DNA of 64,000 bases from Wenzhouxiangella limi. Its GTDB lineage: Bacteria > Pseudomonadota > Gammaproteobacteria > Xanthomonadales > Wenzhouxiangellaceae. Both the position numbers and the translations under genes were made by a program. The stretch covers positions 62,001 to 126,000 of the forward strand of contig NZ_JAAGSC010000037.1 of NCBI RefSeq assembly GCF_010499265.1, read 5' to 3'. Every line of letters begins with the position of its first letter. Position 1 is the stretch's first letter. Below are positions 15,740-24,652 of the stretch, piece by piece. A model generated the notes under the pieces. It was not told the DNA's origin. It made no database searches and saw only the letters and a program-made list of their open reading frames with translations.

Positions 15740-18496
15740 ATGACTTCCCGACCTTTCCTGATCGCCGCCTTATTGGCCGGCCTGGCCCTGATGAGCATTC
15801 CGGGGCTTGCCCAGGACGAGCAAACCAGCCCGCTGCCCTACCTGGAGCAGTTGCCGGAACTCGTCGACCGTGACCTGTTTTTCGGCGACCCGGAAATCTC
15901 CGGCGCCCAGCTGTCGCCGGACGGCGACTGGATGACCTTCATGCGCCCCTTCGAAGGCGTGCGCAACATCTGGATCAAGGCCGTTGACGAGCCGTTTTCC
16001 GAAGCCCGTCCGCTGACCCGGGACGATCGCCCGGTGCCCGGCTACTTCTGGAGCCAGGACAGCCGGTTCGTGCTCTACGTCCAGGACCGCGACGGTAACG
16101 AGGACTTTCACGTCTGGGCCGTCGACCCGGCCGGCGAGATCGATCCGGAAACCGGCACGCCGCCGGCGCGCAACCTGACCGACCTGGAAGGCGTTCGCGC
16201 GATGATCATCGCCGTGCCGGAAGACACCCCCGACCGGATGCTGGTCGGCCTCAACGACCGCGACCCGGCCCTGCACGATGTCTACGCCCTGTCCATCAGC
16301 ACCGGGGAGCGCGAGCTGCTGATCGAGAACGACCAGAACGTGGCCGGCTGGACCGCCGACCTGGAGGGTAACGTGCGCCTGGCCTCACGCCAGACCGCGA
16401 ACGGCGGCACCGAAATACTGCGCGTTGAGGACGGCAGCCTCGGCGAGGCCATATTCACCTGCAACTGGCAGGAAACCTGTGGGCCCATGGGTTTCCAGCC
16501 AGACGGGGAGACGGTCTGGTTCATGTCCAATCGCGGTGAAGACGTGGACCTGGTCGGGCTGTATACGATGGACGCCGACAGCGGCGAGGTCACCCTGGTC
16601 GAGCGCGACCCGGAAGGCGAAGTCGACTTCAGTGGTGCGATCTTTTCTCCGGCCACGCGCGAATTGCAGGCCACCGTCTATATCGGTGACAAGCCTCGCA
16701 TCTATCCGCAGACAAAAGCCTTTGCCGAAACCCTGGAGTTCCTGCGCGAGCAGTTGCCCGAAGGCGAGATTGGCATCAGTTCGCAGACCCGCGACGAGTC
16801 CCTGGCCCTGATCAGCCTGTCGCGCGACGTCGACCCGGCCACGGTCTACCTGTTTGACCGCGAGGCCGGCACGGTTGAGGAACTCTACCGCGTCCGCCCG
16901 GAGATCGAGCCGAGCCAGATGGCTGAAATGCAGCCGATTCGCTATACCGCCCGCGACGGTCTTGAGATCCCCGCTTATCTGACCCTGCCCAAAGGCGTGG
17001 AGCCTGAAAACCTGGCGGTCGTGGCCCTGATTCACGGCGGCCCCTGGGCGCGCGATACCTGGGGTTTCCGTTCGCTGGTGCAGTTTCTGGCCAACCGCGG
17101 CTACGCGGTCTTGCAGCCCAACTTCCGCGCCTCCACCGGTTTCGGCAAGGAATTCCTCAACGCCGGCAACGAGGAATGGGGTGACGCCATGCAAGACGAC
17201 ATCACCGACGGCATTCAGTACCTTGTCGATCAGGGCATCGCCGACCCGGATCGGGTGTGCATCATGGGCGGCTCCTACGGCGGCTACGCCACCCTGGCCG
17301 GCATGGTCTTCACCCCCGACCTCTACGCCTGTGGCGTCAACATTGTCGGGGTGTCCAACATCATTACCCTGCTCAACTCCATCCCGGCCTACTGGGGGCC
17401 CATCCGCCAGATGCTGACCCTGCGGGTGGGCGACCCGGAAACCGAGGAAGGGCGCGCCCAGCTGGAGCGCCAGTCCCCGATCAACCATGTCGCCAATATT
17501 CGCAATCCCCTGCTGATCGTTCACGGTGCCAACGATCCCCGCGTCAAGCAGGCCGAAGCCGACCAGATCGTGGTCGCCATGCGCGAGGCGGGCTTGCCGG
17601 TGGAATACATCCTGGCGCCGGACGAAGGCCACGGATTTTCCCAGCGCATCAACCGGATTGCCATGTATGCCCGTATCGAGGAGTTCCTGGCCCAGCACCT
17701 GGGTGGGCGCTATCAGCCGGAGATGCCCGAGGAGATCGCCGAGCGCCTGGCCGCGATCACGGTCGACGTTGCCACCGTCGAAATGCCGGAGCTGGCCGAC
17801 GAGCTGGACACGGCCCGCACGCTGCCGCTGCCGGCCGTCCAGCCGCAACAGCTGGCCCGGGGCGAGTTTGGCTACCAGACCACCGTCAGCATGGGTGACC
17901 AGGAAATGCAGATCAGCGCCCGACGCCAGATCGAGTCCATTGAACGGGACGGCGAATCGCTGCTGCGCATCCGCTCGACGTCGGACACACCGATGGGTGA
18001 GGTCAGCGACGAGCTGATCCTGCAGGCCGACAGCCTGCGGCCGGTCTCGCGCTCTATTGACCAGGCCGGAGCCACCATCGAGGCATCTTTCGGCAGGCGC
18101 GAAGTGAGCGGCGCCATCGAAGCCGGCGGTCAGACCATCCCCGTCCAGATCGAATTCGATGCGCCGATCTTTGCCGGGGAGTCCGGGCTCGAAGCCGTAC
18201 TGGCCTCGCTGCCGCTGGCCGAAGGTTACCGGACCTCGCTGCGCGTGGCCGAAATCGGCGCCCAGCAACGGGTGCGTTACTTTGCCGTGGAGGTCGAGGG
18301 CAGCGAGGTCATCGAAGTTCCGGCCGGCGAGTTCAGTGCCTGGCGCGTCTCGGTCAGCGCCCTCGACGATGAAGGCGGCGACCAGACCGTGTGGCTGGAC
18401 CAGTCGGCTCCGCGCACGACCCTGAAGGCCGAAGGCCGTTTGCCGGCACAGATGGGCGGCGCGGCCTACACCACGGTGCTGACTGAAAGGCCCTGA
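15740..18496 (+). CDS. S9 family prolyl oligopeptidase-like serine peptidase with C-terminal extra domain
   Basis: 918 aa. Signal peptide about 1-25 ([19 protein letters not shown]). Residues about 40-400 form the beta-propeller (repeated [25 protein letters not shown]). The alpha/beta hydrolase domain follows with HGGPW as oxyanion region, nucleophile S512 in [10 protein letters not shown], Asp in HGANDPRVK and His in [10 protein letters not shown]9 enzymes cleave short peptides, often after proline or acyl-amino acids. After residue about 665 there is a further domain of about 250 residues ([22 protein letters not shown] ... [13 protein letters not shown]) resembling DUF3108-like beta-rich lipid- or surface-type domains. 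Total length exceeds the usual 650-700 aa. Probably periplasmic. Confidence 0.9.
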   Translation: MTSRPFLIAALLAGLALMSIPGLAQDEQTSPLPYLEQLPELVDRDLFFGDPEISGAQLSPDGDWMTFMRPFEGVRNIWIKAVDEPFSEARPLTRDDRPVPGYFWSQDSRFVLYVQDRDGNEDFHVWAVDPAGEIDPETGTPPARNLTDLEGVRAMIIAVPEDTPDRMLVGLNDRDPALHDVYALSISTGERELLIENDQNVAGWTADLEGNVRLASRQTANGGTEILRVEDGSLGEAIFTCNWQETCGPMGFQPDGETVWFMSNRGEDVDLVGLYTMDADSGEVTLVERDPEGEVDFSGAIFSPATRELQATVYIGDKPRIYPQTKAFAETLEFLREQLPEGEIGISSQTRDESLALISLSRDVDPATVYLFDREAGTVEELYRVRPEIEPSQMAEMQPIRYTARDGLEIPAYLTLPKGVEPENLAVVALIHGGPWARDTWGFRSLVQFLANRGYAVLQPNFRASTGFGKEFLNAGNEEWGDAMQDDITDGIQYLVDQGIADPDRVCIMGGSYGGYATLAGMVFTPDLYACGVNIVGVSNIITLLNSIPAYWGPIRQMLTLRVGDPETEEGRAQLERQSPINHVANIRNPLLIVHGANDPRVKQAEADQIVVAMREAGLPVEYILAPDEGHGFSQRINRIAMYARIEEFLAQHLGGRYQPEMPEEIAERLAAITVDVATVEMPELADELDTARTLPLPAVQPQQLARGEFGYQTTVSMGDQEMQISARRQIESIERDGESLLRIRSTSDTPMGEVSDELILQADSLRPVSRSIDQAGATIEASFGRREVSGAIEAGGQTIPVQIEFDAPIFAGESGLEAVLASLPLAEGYRTSLRVAEIGAQQRVRYFAVEVEGSEVIEVPAGEFSAWRVSVSALDDEGGDQTVWLDQSAPRTTLKAEGRLPAQMGGAAYTTVLTERP

Positions 18497-18528
18497 AAAA
18501 GCAGCGCCGTAAACTGGCCACCGCTCAG

Positions 18529-18564
18529 CAAAAAAGAACCCGGCGGGAAGACCCCGCCGGGGTT
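18529..18564 (-). terminator. Intrinsic terminator of the glnK-amt operon
   Basis: Minus-strand GC-rich stem (arms 18553-18564 and 18537-18547, CCGGCGGG core) is followed by six T. It sits beyond the end of the ammonium transporter gene in the convergent gap with the S9 peptidase gene. Confidence 0.75.
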
Positions 18565-18634
18565 GGACCAGAAAGCGACCGACGCGACTGCTTCGGGGTA
18601 GAGAGAGGAGGGATTGCGTCAGCCGCTGCCGAGA

Positions 18635-19888
18635 TCAATCAGCCCTGGTCGAAACAAATTCCGGATAGGCCTCCATCCCGCATTCGCCCATGTCCAGGCC
18701 GGAGAACTCTTCTTCTTCACCGACACGGATACCGACCACGGCCTTGAGAATGGCCCAGACGATCAGGCTGGAGACGAAGACAAACACGAAGATCGCGGCG
18801 ATACCTGCCAGCTGGCCGACCAGGGTGGCATCCCCGTTGCTCAGCAGCACCGCCAGGATGCCCCAGACACCAACAACGCCGTGGACGGAAATGGCGCCAA
18901 CGGGGTCGTCGATCTTGAGCCGATCCAGGCCGACGATCGAGAAAACGACGATCAGGCCACCGATCGCGCCAATGACCGCCGACAGCAGTGGTGCGGGCGC
19001 GAGCGGCTCGGCGGTGATCGAGACCAGTCCCGCCAGGGCGCCGTTCAGCGCCATGGTCAGATCCGCCTTGCCGAACATGAAGCGGCCCAGCAGTAAAGCC
19101 GCGACCAGGCCGCCGGCCGCGGCCAGGTTGGTGTTGACGAACACCATGGCGACGTTGTTGGCCGAAGCCACGTTCGACACCATCAGTTCAGACCCGCCGT
19201 TGAAGCCGAACCAGCCCATCCAGAGAATGAACATGCCCAGCGTGGCCAGCGGCAGGTTGCTGCCGGGAATTGCATTGATCTTGCCGTCGGCACCGTACTT
19301 GCCCTTGCGCGGCCCCAGCAGCAAAACGCCGGCCAGCGCGGCGGCAGCCCCCGCCATGTGGACGATACCCGAACCGGCGTAATCGCTGTAGCCGATCTCG
19401 CTCAGGAAACCGCCACCCCAGCTCCAGTAGCCCTGGATCGGATAGATCACGCCGGTCAGGACCACGGCGAAGGCAAGAAAAGCCCATAGCTTCATGCGTT
19501 CGGCAACCGCGCCGGAAACAATGGACATGGCCGTCGCCACGAATACGACCTGGAACATGAAGTCCGACAGGTTGGAGTAATAGATATCGCCGTCGCTGGC
19601 CAGCACCTCTTCCAGCGTGTTGTCTCCGCCCAGGAAAAGGCTGATGCCCGGGATATACATGTTGGCCCCGTCGCCGTACATCAGGTTATAGCCGATGATC
19701 ATGTACATCAGGCACGCGATCGAGTAGAGCGCGACGTTCTTTGTAAGGATCTCCACCGTGTTGCGCGAGCGGACCAGGCCGGATTCCAGCATGGTGAAAC
19801 CGGCCGCCATCCACATGACCAGCACCGCGCAAACGAGGAAATAAAAGGTGTCGAGCGCATACTGGACTTCAGTAATTGTTGATTCCAT
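18635..19888 (-). CDS. amt: Ammonium transporter Amt/AmtB
   Basis: 417 aa with eleven predicted membrane helices, the normal Amt/Mep/Rh length. Family motifs include GAVAERMKLWAF, the signature DYAGSGIVHMAGAAAALAGVLLLGPR with the pore histidine of VHMAGG-type, and SVHGVVGVWGILAV containing the second pore His. It moves ammonium/ammonia across the inner membrane as a trimer and is plugged by GlnK under nitrogen excess. It follows glnK by 30 bases, with a GGGAG site, in a glnK-amt operon driven by the sigma-54 promoter at 20350-20365. Confidence 0.95.
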   Translation of the reverse strand: MESTITEVQYALDTFYFLVCAVLVMWMAAGFTMLESGLVRSRNTVEILTKNVALYSIACLMYMIIGYNLMYGDGANMYIPGISLFLGGDNTLEEVLASDGDIYYSNLSDFMFQVVFVATAMSIVSGAVAERMKLWAFLAFAVVLTGVIYPIQGYWSWGGGFLSEIGYSDYAGSGIVHMAGAAAALAGVLLLGPRKGKYGADGKINAIPGSNLPLATLGMFILWMGWFGFNGGSELMVSNVASANNVAMVFVNTNLAAAGGLVAALLLGRFMFGKADLTMALNGALAGLVSITAEPLAPAPLLSAVIGAIGGLIVVFSIVGLDRLKIDDPVGAISVHGVVGVWGILAVLLSNGDATLVGQLAGIAAIFVFVFVSSLIVWAILKAVVGIRVGEEEEFSGLDMGECGMEAYPEFVSTRAD

Positions 19889-19918
19889 TGGTTTTTCTCC
19901 CTGGCTGGTGGTGGGTGG

Positions 19919-20257
19919 CTACAGTGCGGCTTCGTCGACTTCGCCAGTGCGGATTCGAATCACGCGCTCCAGTGAGGTCACGAAAATCTTGCCGTCGCCG
20001 ACCTTGTCACTGCGGGCACTAGCCAGGATGGCGTCAGCGACCAGCTCGAGATCATCGTCCTTGACGGCAACTTCCAGCTTGACCTTGGGCAGCGCGTCAA
20101 CCTTGTATTCGGCACCTCGATAGAGCTCGGTATGCCCCTTTTGGCGCCCGTAGCCCTTGACTTCGGTGATTGTGAGTCCCTGCACGCCGGCCTGCTCCAG
20201 GGCCGAGCGTACGTCATCGAGCTTGTAGGGCTTGATGATGGCGGTAATCTGCTTCAT
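19919..20257 (-). CDS. glnK: PII nitrogen regulatory protein GlnK/GlnB family
   Basis: 112 aa, full PII length. The T-loop reads GRQKGHTELYRGAEYKVD with Y51 as the uridylylation site, and the C-terminal signature is KIFVTSLERVIRIRTGE. As a trimer it senses 2-oxoglutarate and ATP/ADP and binds Amt, glutamine synthetase adenylyltransferase or NtrB. Linkage to amt favours the GlnK name over GlnB. AAGGAG precedes the ATG. Expression is probably nitrogen-controlled via sigma-54. Nothing unusual in key residues. Confidence 0.95.
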   Translation of the reverse strand: MKQITAIIKPYKLDDVRSALEQAGVQGLTITEVKGYGRQKGHTELYRGAEYKVDALPKVKLEVAVKDDDLELVADAILASARSDKVGDGKIFVTSLERVIRIRTGEVDEAAL

Positions 20258-20349
20258 GCCGCATCTCCTTATTGATGGTTCGGCCTGCGAGGCCGGTGCT
20301 GTTCTTGTTTCCGTGGTCGGGTTCGAATGATCATGCTGCCCACCGTCAT

Positions 20350-20365
20350 CGCAAGTGCCGTGCCA
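20350..20365 (-). promoter_or_regulatory. Sigma-54 promoter of glnK-amt
   Basis: Minus strand reads TGGCACGGCACTTGCG, an essentially perfect -24/-12 element (TGGCACG-N4-TTGC) with correct 10-bp GG-GC spacing. Transcription would start near 20339 and give a leader of about 82 bases to the glnK ATG. Confidence 0.85.
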
Positions 20366-20459
20366 TTCAAGCAGGGCTCTTTAAAGCCCTGATACGATTA
20401 CTTTTCCTGAAAGACAGGCAAAAGACGGTGCCTCGAAATTCAGCAAAATAAGCCGCGGG

Positions 20460-20475
20460 TGCACTGATATTGCGC
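20460..20475. promoter_or_regulatory. Possible NtrC-type enhancer site
   Basis: TGCACTGATATTGCGC fits GCAC-N7-GTGC with one mismatch. It lies about 130 bases from the glnK start point and about 208 from the porin start point, suitable for shared use by two divergent sigma-54 promoters. Weaker GCGC-N7-GC-type pairs occur near 20570. Only moderately convincing from sequence. Confidence 0.35.
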
Positions 20476-20648
20476 GCCGCACAAAAGTGCACGTCGAGTA
20501 ACGAACCTGTCGCCCCTGGCGTAACGGTCCGGGGCGTTGCGCGGAAAAAAAGCAGAAAGACTCGCGATGTGCGCGAAAATTGCTCTCCCGCAGCGGACGG
20601 AAGAGCTCTTCTTCTCATAACCTACTGAAAAATAGAGTGTCTTTTTTA

Positions 20649-20664
20649 TGGCACGTCTTGTGCA
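20649..20664 (+). promoter_or_regulatory. Sigma-54 promoter of the TorF-type porin gene
   Basis: TGGCACGTCTTGTGCA matches TGGCACG-N4-TTGCA with one change (G for the first T of TTGC) and correct GG-GC spacing. Predicted start near 20675, leader about 52 bases. It is divergent from the glnK promoter across the same gap. Confidence 0.75.
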
Positions 20665-20726
20665 ACGCACTAGTCAGCAGCACTCTCGCTGCCCGAGCGT
20701 TCAACTCGCAATGAGGAGCAGGTCAC

Positions 20727-21413
20727 ATGATCAAGACTAGTGGAATACTGACAACATCGGCTGCCCTGGCCACCGCCGGCGCGCTGGCCCTGGGATCGTC
20801 ACAACCCGCGCAAGCCGAGGTCAGCGCCAACATCGGCGTGGTCTCGAGCTACTTTTTCCGCGGCTTTTCCGAAAGCGATGGCGGCGCCGCGGTTCAGGGT
20901 GGTTTGGACTACGAAGCCGAAAGCGGGTTTTATGCCGGCACCTGGGCATCCAACGTGGATTTCGGCGACAGCACCAGCTACGAGCTTGACCTTTATCTCG
21001 GTTTTGGGGGCGAACTCGGGGAAGGTGTGGGTTATGACGTCGGCTATATCTATTACGCCTATCCCGATGCGCCCGGCAGCGCCGATTTCGGCGAGATTTA
21101 CGGTGAGCTGAGCTTCGGCATGTTCTCTGTCGGTGCGGCCTACGTCGTCAACGACAGCAGCGAATCGGCGCTGGTCAACGACGATCTTTACTACTACGCC
21201 GGCCTGGGCTTCGATCTGGTCGACGATTACAGCATGGGGTTTCTTGTCGGCCGAACCGCCTTTGATGACTCCGCACGCGAAGACTACACCCACTACACCG
21301 GTAGCCTGGCCAAGGCCACGGACTCCCTGGGTGAATTCAGCTTCAACCTGGAATACGAAGACACCTTCGACAAGGACCTGAAGGCCTGGGTGGGCTGGAC
21401 GCTGGGATTCTGA
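20727..21413 (+). CDS. TorF family putative porin (Gcw_chp-type outer-membrane protein)
   Basis: 228 aa from ATG 20727 with AGGAG upstream. Signal peptide about 1-29 (ALATAGALALGSSQPAQA). The mature part begins VSANIGVVSSYFFRGFSESDGG, which is the Gcw_chp/TorF hallmark, continues as alternating aromatic/hydrophilic beta strands rich in Asp, Tyr and Gly, and ends in a terminal phenylalanine (GWTLGF), the outer-membrane barrel signal. The substrate of the family is unknown. A sigma-54 promoter and divergence from glnK-amt suggest it lets a nitrogen source cross the outer membrane when nitrogen is scarce. That role is inference. Confidence 0.8.
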   Translation: MIKTSGILTTSAALATAGALALGSSQPAQAEVSANIGVVSSYFFRGFSESDGGAAVQGGLDYEAESGFYAGTWASNVDFGDSTSYELDLYLGFGGELGEGVGYDVGYIYYAYPDAPGSADFGEIYGELSFGMFSVGAAYVVNDSSESALVNDDLYYYAGLGFDLVDDYSMGFLVGRTAFDDSAREDYTHYTGSLAKATDSLGEFSFNLEYEDTFDKDLKAWVGWTLGF

Positions 21414-21423
21414 TTCTGCCGGG

Positions 21424-21465
21424 CAGGCAGCTCGGGCATAATCACATGAATGCCCGAGCTGCCTG
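21424..21465 (+). promoter_or_regulatory. 16-bp perfect hairpin that buries the mutM start codon
   Basis: CAGGCAGCTCGGGCAT at 21424-21439 is the exact reverse complement of ATGCCCGAGCTGCCTG at 21450-21465, with a 10-base loop. The right arm is the first five codons of mutM, including the ATG. No Shine-Dalgarno is seen in the loop. No T run follows, so it is not a standard terminator. Confidence 0.8.
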
Positions 21466-22262
21466 AAGTCGAAACCACCCGTCGCGGTCTCTCACCGCTG
21501 GCCGCTGGTGGCCGCATCCAGTCGGTCACGGTGCGCCAGCCGCAGCTGCGCTGGCCGGTACCGCAAGCCGTCCTGAGCCTGCATGATCAGCCGGTACTCG
21601 CCATAGAACGGCGCGCCAAGTGGCTGATCTGGCGGCTGGAGCGCGGTAGTCTGCTCTGGCACCTGGGCATGTCCGGCTCCTTTCGCGGCTGGCTGGAGGC
21701 GCCAAAGCCGGGCCCGCACGACCATATCGACGTGCAGATCGCGCAAGGCCACCTGATTCGCTACACCGATCCGCGCCGTTTCGGCGCGCTGCTGTGGACC
21801 GAAGCCGACCCGCTCACCCATCCGCGCCTGGCCGGCCTGGGCCCTGAGCCGTTTGACGAGGCTTTCGACGGAGAGTATCTCTGGCGGCTTTCGCGCGGCC
21901 GCCGGGCGCCGGTGAAATCCTTCATCATGGACGGGCGGGTTGTTGTCGGCGTCGGCAACATCTACGCCTGTGAGTCGCTGTTCCTGGCCGGGATTCATCC
22001 GGGCCGGGCCGCCGGACGGATCGGCCGGCAGCGCTACCAGCGCCTGGCTGAGGCGATCCGACGCATCCTTGCCCAGGCCATCGAGGTCGGCGGCACCAGC
22101 CTGCGCGACTTTACCGTCGGCGACGGCACGCCGGGCTATTTCGGCCAATCGCTGCAGGCCTACGGCCGTGAGGGCCTGGCCTGCAGCAACTGCGCGCAGC
22201 CGCTTCGACGCGTGGTGATCGGCCAGCGCAGCACCTTTTTCTGCCCGCGCTGTCAGCACTAG
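21450..22262 (+). CDS. mutM: Formamidopyrimidine-DNA glycosylase
   Basis: 270 aa. It starts MPELPEVETTRRGL, which fixes the start because P2 is the catalytic nucleophile and E3 and the downstream lysine act in beta/delta elimination. The helix-two-turn-helix region reads GVGNIYACESLFLAGIHP, and the C-terminal zinc finger is CSNCAQPLRRVVIGQRSTFFCPRC. It excises 8-oxoguanine and ring-opened purines from DNA. The start codon lies in a strong hairpin (21424-21465) without a visible ribosome site, so translation efficiency may be controlled by RNA structure. It is 36 bases downstream of the porin stop and could be read through from it. Confidence 0.95.
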   Translation: MPELPEVETTRRGLSPLAAGGRIQSVTVRQPQLRWPVPQAVLSLHDQPVLAIERRAKWLIWRLERGSLLWHLGMSGSFRGWLEAPKPGPHDHIDVQIAQGHLIRYTDPRRFGALLWTEADPLTHPRLAGLGPEPFDEAFDGEYLWRLSRGRRAPVKSFIMDGRVVVGVGNIYACESLFLAGIHPGRAAGRIGRQRYQRLAEAIRRILAQAIEVGGTSLRDFTVGDGTPGYFGQSLQAYGREGLACSNCAQPLRRVVIGQRSTFFCPRCQH

Positions 22263-22303
22263 TAAACTGCAAGCCTACCCACGACCGGCAAAGGAACACC
22301 ATC

Positions 22304-22516
22304 ATGAGTATCTGGAGACTGCTGGGCATCGCCCTCTTAATCGTCGGTTGTGGCCTGGTCTACTTTGGCTGGCAGGCCACCGAGGGGCTGGGCGAACAGG
22401 CGCAGGAACTGGTCACCGGCCAGTACAGCGACGAAACCACCTGGCAGCTGATCGGCGGCGCGGCGGCCGCCGTCGTCGGGCTGCTGCTGACCTTGTTCGG
22501 CGGCAAGACCCGATAG
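22304..22516 (+). CDS. DUF3185 family small membrane protein
   Basis: 70 aa with AAGGA upstream. Two membrane helices (LLGIALLIVGCGLVYFGWQA and WQLIGGAAAAVVGLLLTLFG) flank a short loop with TGQYSDETTW. This matches the DUF3185 pattern; function unknown. It sits 41 bases after mutM and 14 before the DsbD-type gene, so it may be part of either transcript. Confidence 0.75.
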   Translation: MSIWRLLGIALLIVGCGLVYFGWQATEGLGEQAQELVTGQYSDETTWQLIGGAAAAVVGLLLTLFGGKTR

Positions 22517-22530
22517 CAAGACGCTTGCGA

Positions 22531-24621
22531 ATGCAGCGCTTGCGCATAATCGCGTCGGTGCAGCGGCTGCTGATGGGCCTGTTACTTCTGCTGCCGATCA
22601 TCGCGGCCGGGAACGGGCCAGAGAAAGGCCCGGTTCAGCGCGATCACATCGAGGTCGAGCTGGTCGCAGAACATCTCGCGGTCCAGCCCGGCAGCACTGT
22701 CCGCGTCGGGTTACGCATGCTGCCCGAGCAGGGCTGGCATACTTACTGGATCAACCCGGGCGACTCCGGCCTGCCGATCGAACTGGAATGGACCGCACCC
22801 CCGGACTCGACGATCTCGACAGTCGACTGGCCCTACCCGGATCGCCTGCCAATCGGTCACCTGGTCAACTTCGGCTATGAAGGCGAGCACCTGCTGCCGG
22901 TCACGGTCGAAGTACCGTCCGATCTGGTTCCGGGGCAGACTTTCGTCCTCGATCTTTACGCCGATTGGCTGGTATGCCGGGTCGAGTGCATTCCCGGAGA
23001 CGCCGACCTCAGGCTGGAACTGCCGATCGTCGCCGCCGCGCCGGCCCCCGACCCGGCGACCCGCGAACTGTTTGCCTGGGCTGACGCGCGTCGACCCGAG
23101 ATCGTCGACTGGCCGGCCCGGTTCAGTACCGAGGGCGGCCAGCTGAGCGTCCAGACCGAAGCGACACGGCCACTCCCAGTCGACGGCTGGGCGTTCTTTC
23201 CGGCCACAGAAAATCTGGTCGACCATGCCGGAGACACCTTCATCACCGTGAGCGACGGCCTGGTCCAGCTCAGCCAGCCCTTGTCGACCTATTTCACCGC
23301 TGCGCCCGACACGCTGCCCTTCGTACTGGTGCACGCGGAAACCGGCACGGCGCTTGCGCTGGAGGCACAAGCCGGGAATCTGGCGAGCACGGCGGCGGCC
23401 ATCCCCGCCACAGCGTCGCCCAACTTCGCCCTGGTGCTGCTAATGGCGCTGGCCGGCGGTGTGTTGCTTAATCTGATGCCGTGCGTGTTTCCGGTGCTTT
23501 CGATCAAGGCCCTGAGCCTGGCCGCAGGCGCCGGGCATGACCAGCGACGTCACGGCCTGGCCTATACCGCCGGTGTGGTCCTGAGCTTCGCCATCCTGGC
23601 CGGCGTCCTGCTGATCCTGCGCGCCGGCGGCGAGGCCCTGGGCTGGGGCTTTCAGCTCCAGTCGCCCTGGTTTGTCGGTGCGCTGGCCTATCTCTTTTTT
23701 GCCATGGGACTGGGTCTGTCCGGGGTGTATACCTTCGGCACGGGTTCGATGGGCGCCGGCGAAAACCTGGCCCGGCGATCAGGCCTGGGCGGCTCGTTTT
23801 TTACCGGCGTGCTGGCTTGCGTGGTGGCCAGCCCGTGCACCGCACCTTTCATGGGCACTGCGCTGGGCGTGGCGATCATTTTGCCGTGGCCGCAGGCGAT
23901 GGGCGTCTTTCTGGTGCTGGGTTTCGGCCTCGCGCTACCGATGCTGGTCTTGAGTTTCTGGCCCGGGCTGGGAGATCGATTGCCCAGACCGGGACTATGG
24001 ATGGAAACGTTCCGCCAGGCGATGGCTTTTCCGCTGTACCTGGCCGCGGTCTGGCTGCTGTGGGTCCTGGCCCGCCAGACCGACGCCAACGGCCTGGCCC
24101 TGGTGCTGGCCGGCATGGTCGCGCTGGCCTTCGCGCTATGGCTGGCCGGCCGCCCGGATCGCGGCCAGACGCTCGCCACGGCCCGGCACGTCGGCGTGGC
24201 GATGAGCCTGTTGTTCGCGCTGGCAGCGCTGGGCAGCGCGGCGCGGCTGGAGCAAGAAGCGACCGACAGCGCAGCGGCCGCGTGGGAACCCTGGTCTCCG
24301 GCGCGCCTGCAGGAGGTGATCGACGACCCGAATTACGCCGTGCTGGTCAACATGACCGCCGACTGGTGCGTCACCTGCCTGGTCAACGAACGAGTCGCTC
24401 TCGACACCGACGACGTGCGCACCGCCCTGGCCGAACACGAGGTCATCTACCTGAAAGGCGACTGGACCCGGCGTGATCCCCTGATCACTGAATACCTGGC
24501 CCGCTTCGAGCGCAACGGTGTACCCCTGTATGTGGTCTATCCACGCAACGGCGGTCAGCCGCAGGTCCTGCCGCAGGTGCTCACCCCCGGACTGGTCGTG
24601 CAGGCGCTCGAATCACTCTGA
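22531..24621 (+). CDS. DsbD-type protein-disulfide reductase (ScsB-like)
   Basis: 696 aa from ATG 22531; the frame is open upstream but overlaps DUF3185. After a signal segment (LLMGLLLLLPIIAAG) comes a periplasmic DsbD-alpha-like domain (WHTYWINPGDSGLPIEL, DWLVCRVECIPG with a Cys pair), then an eight-helix CcdA/DsbD core with LMPCVFPVLSIKAL and VVASPCTAPFMGTALG carrying the membrane cysteines. It ends in a thioredoxin domain with C613-V-T-C616 in TADWCVTCLVNERV. Such proteins carry electrons from cytoplasmic thioredoxin to periplasmic thiols. The next gene, an exported thioredoxin-like protein, is a likely partner. Confidence 0.85.
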   Translation: MQRLRIIASVQRLLMGLLLLLPIIAAGNGPEKGPVQRDHIEVELVAEHLAVQPGSTVRVGLRMLPEQGWHTYWINPGDSGLPIELEWTAPPDSTISTVDWPYPDRLPIGHLVNFGYEGEHLLPVTVEVPSDLVPGQTFVLDLYADWLVCRVECIPGDADLRLELPIVAAAPAPDPATRELFAWADARRPEIVDWPARFSTEGGQLSVQTEATRPLPVDGWAFFPATENLVDHAGDTFITVSDGLVQLSQPLSTYFTAAPDTLPFVLVHAETGTALALEAQAGNLASTAAAIPATASPNFALVLLMALAGGVLLNLMPCVFPVLSIKALSLAAGAGHDQRRHGLAYTAGVVLSFAILAGVLLILRAGGEALGWGFQLQSPWFVGALAYLFFAMGLGLSGVYTFGTGSMGAGENLARRSGLGGSFFTGVLACVVASPCTAPFMGTALGVAIILPWPQAMGVFLVLGFGLALPMLVLSFWPGLGDRLPRPGLWMETFRQAMAFPLYLAAVWLLWVLARQTDANGLALVLAGMVALAFALWLAGRPDRGQTLATARHVGVAMSLLFALAALGSAARLEQEATDSAAAAWEPWSPARLQEVIDDPNYAVLVNMTADWCVTCLVNERVALDTDDVRTALAEHEVIYLKGDWTRRDPLITEYLARFERNGVPLYVVYPRNGGQPQVLPQVLTPGLVVQALESL

Positions 24622-24652
24622 CTTTTCCCTCAACCGCCAAGGAGACATCCCG

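Noticed and set aside
16385-18268. Long antisense open frame over the S9 peptidase gene
   Set aside because: High-GC codon shadow; the sense strand is a clear peptidase.
20320-20328. GGTTCGAAT, like a tRNA T-loop
   Set aside because: No matching acceptor stem, anticodon or D arm nearby.
20372-20391. CAGGGCT-6-AGCCCTG hairpin upstream of the glnK promoter
   Set aside because: Seven-base stem without T run; could bind a protein but nothing supports a specific one.
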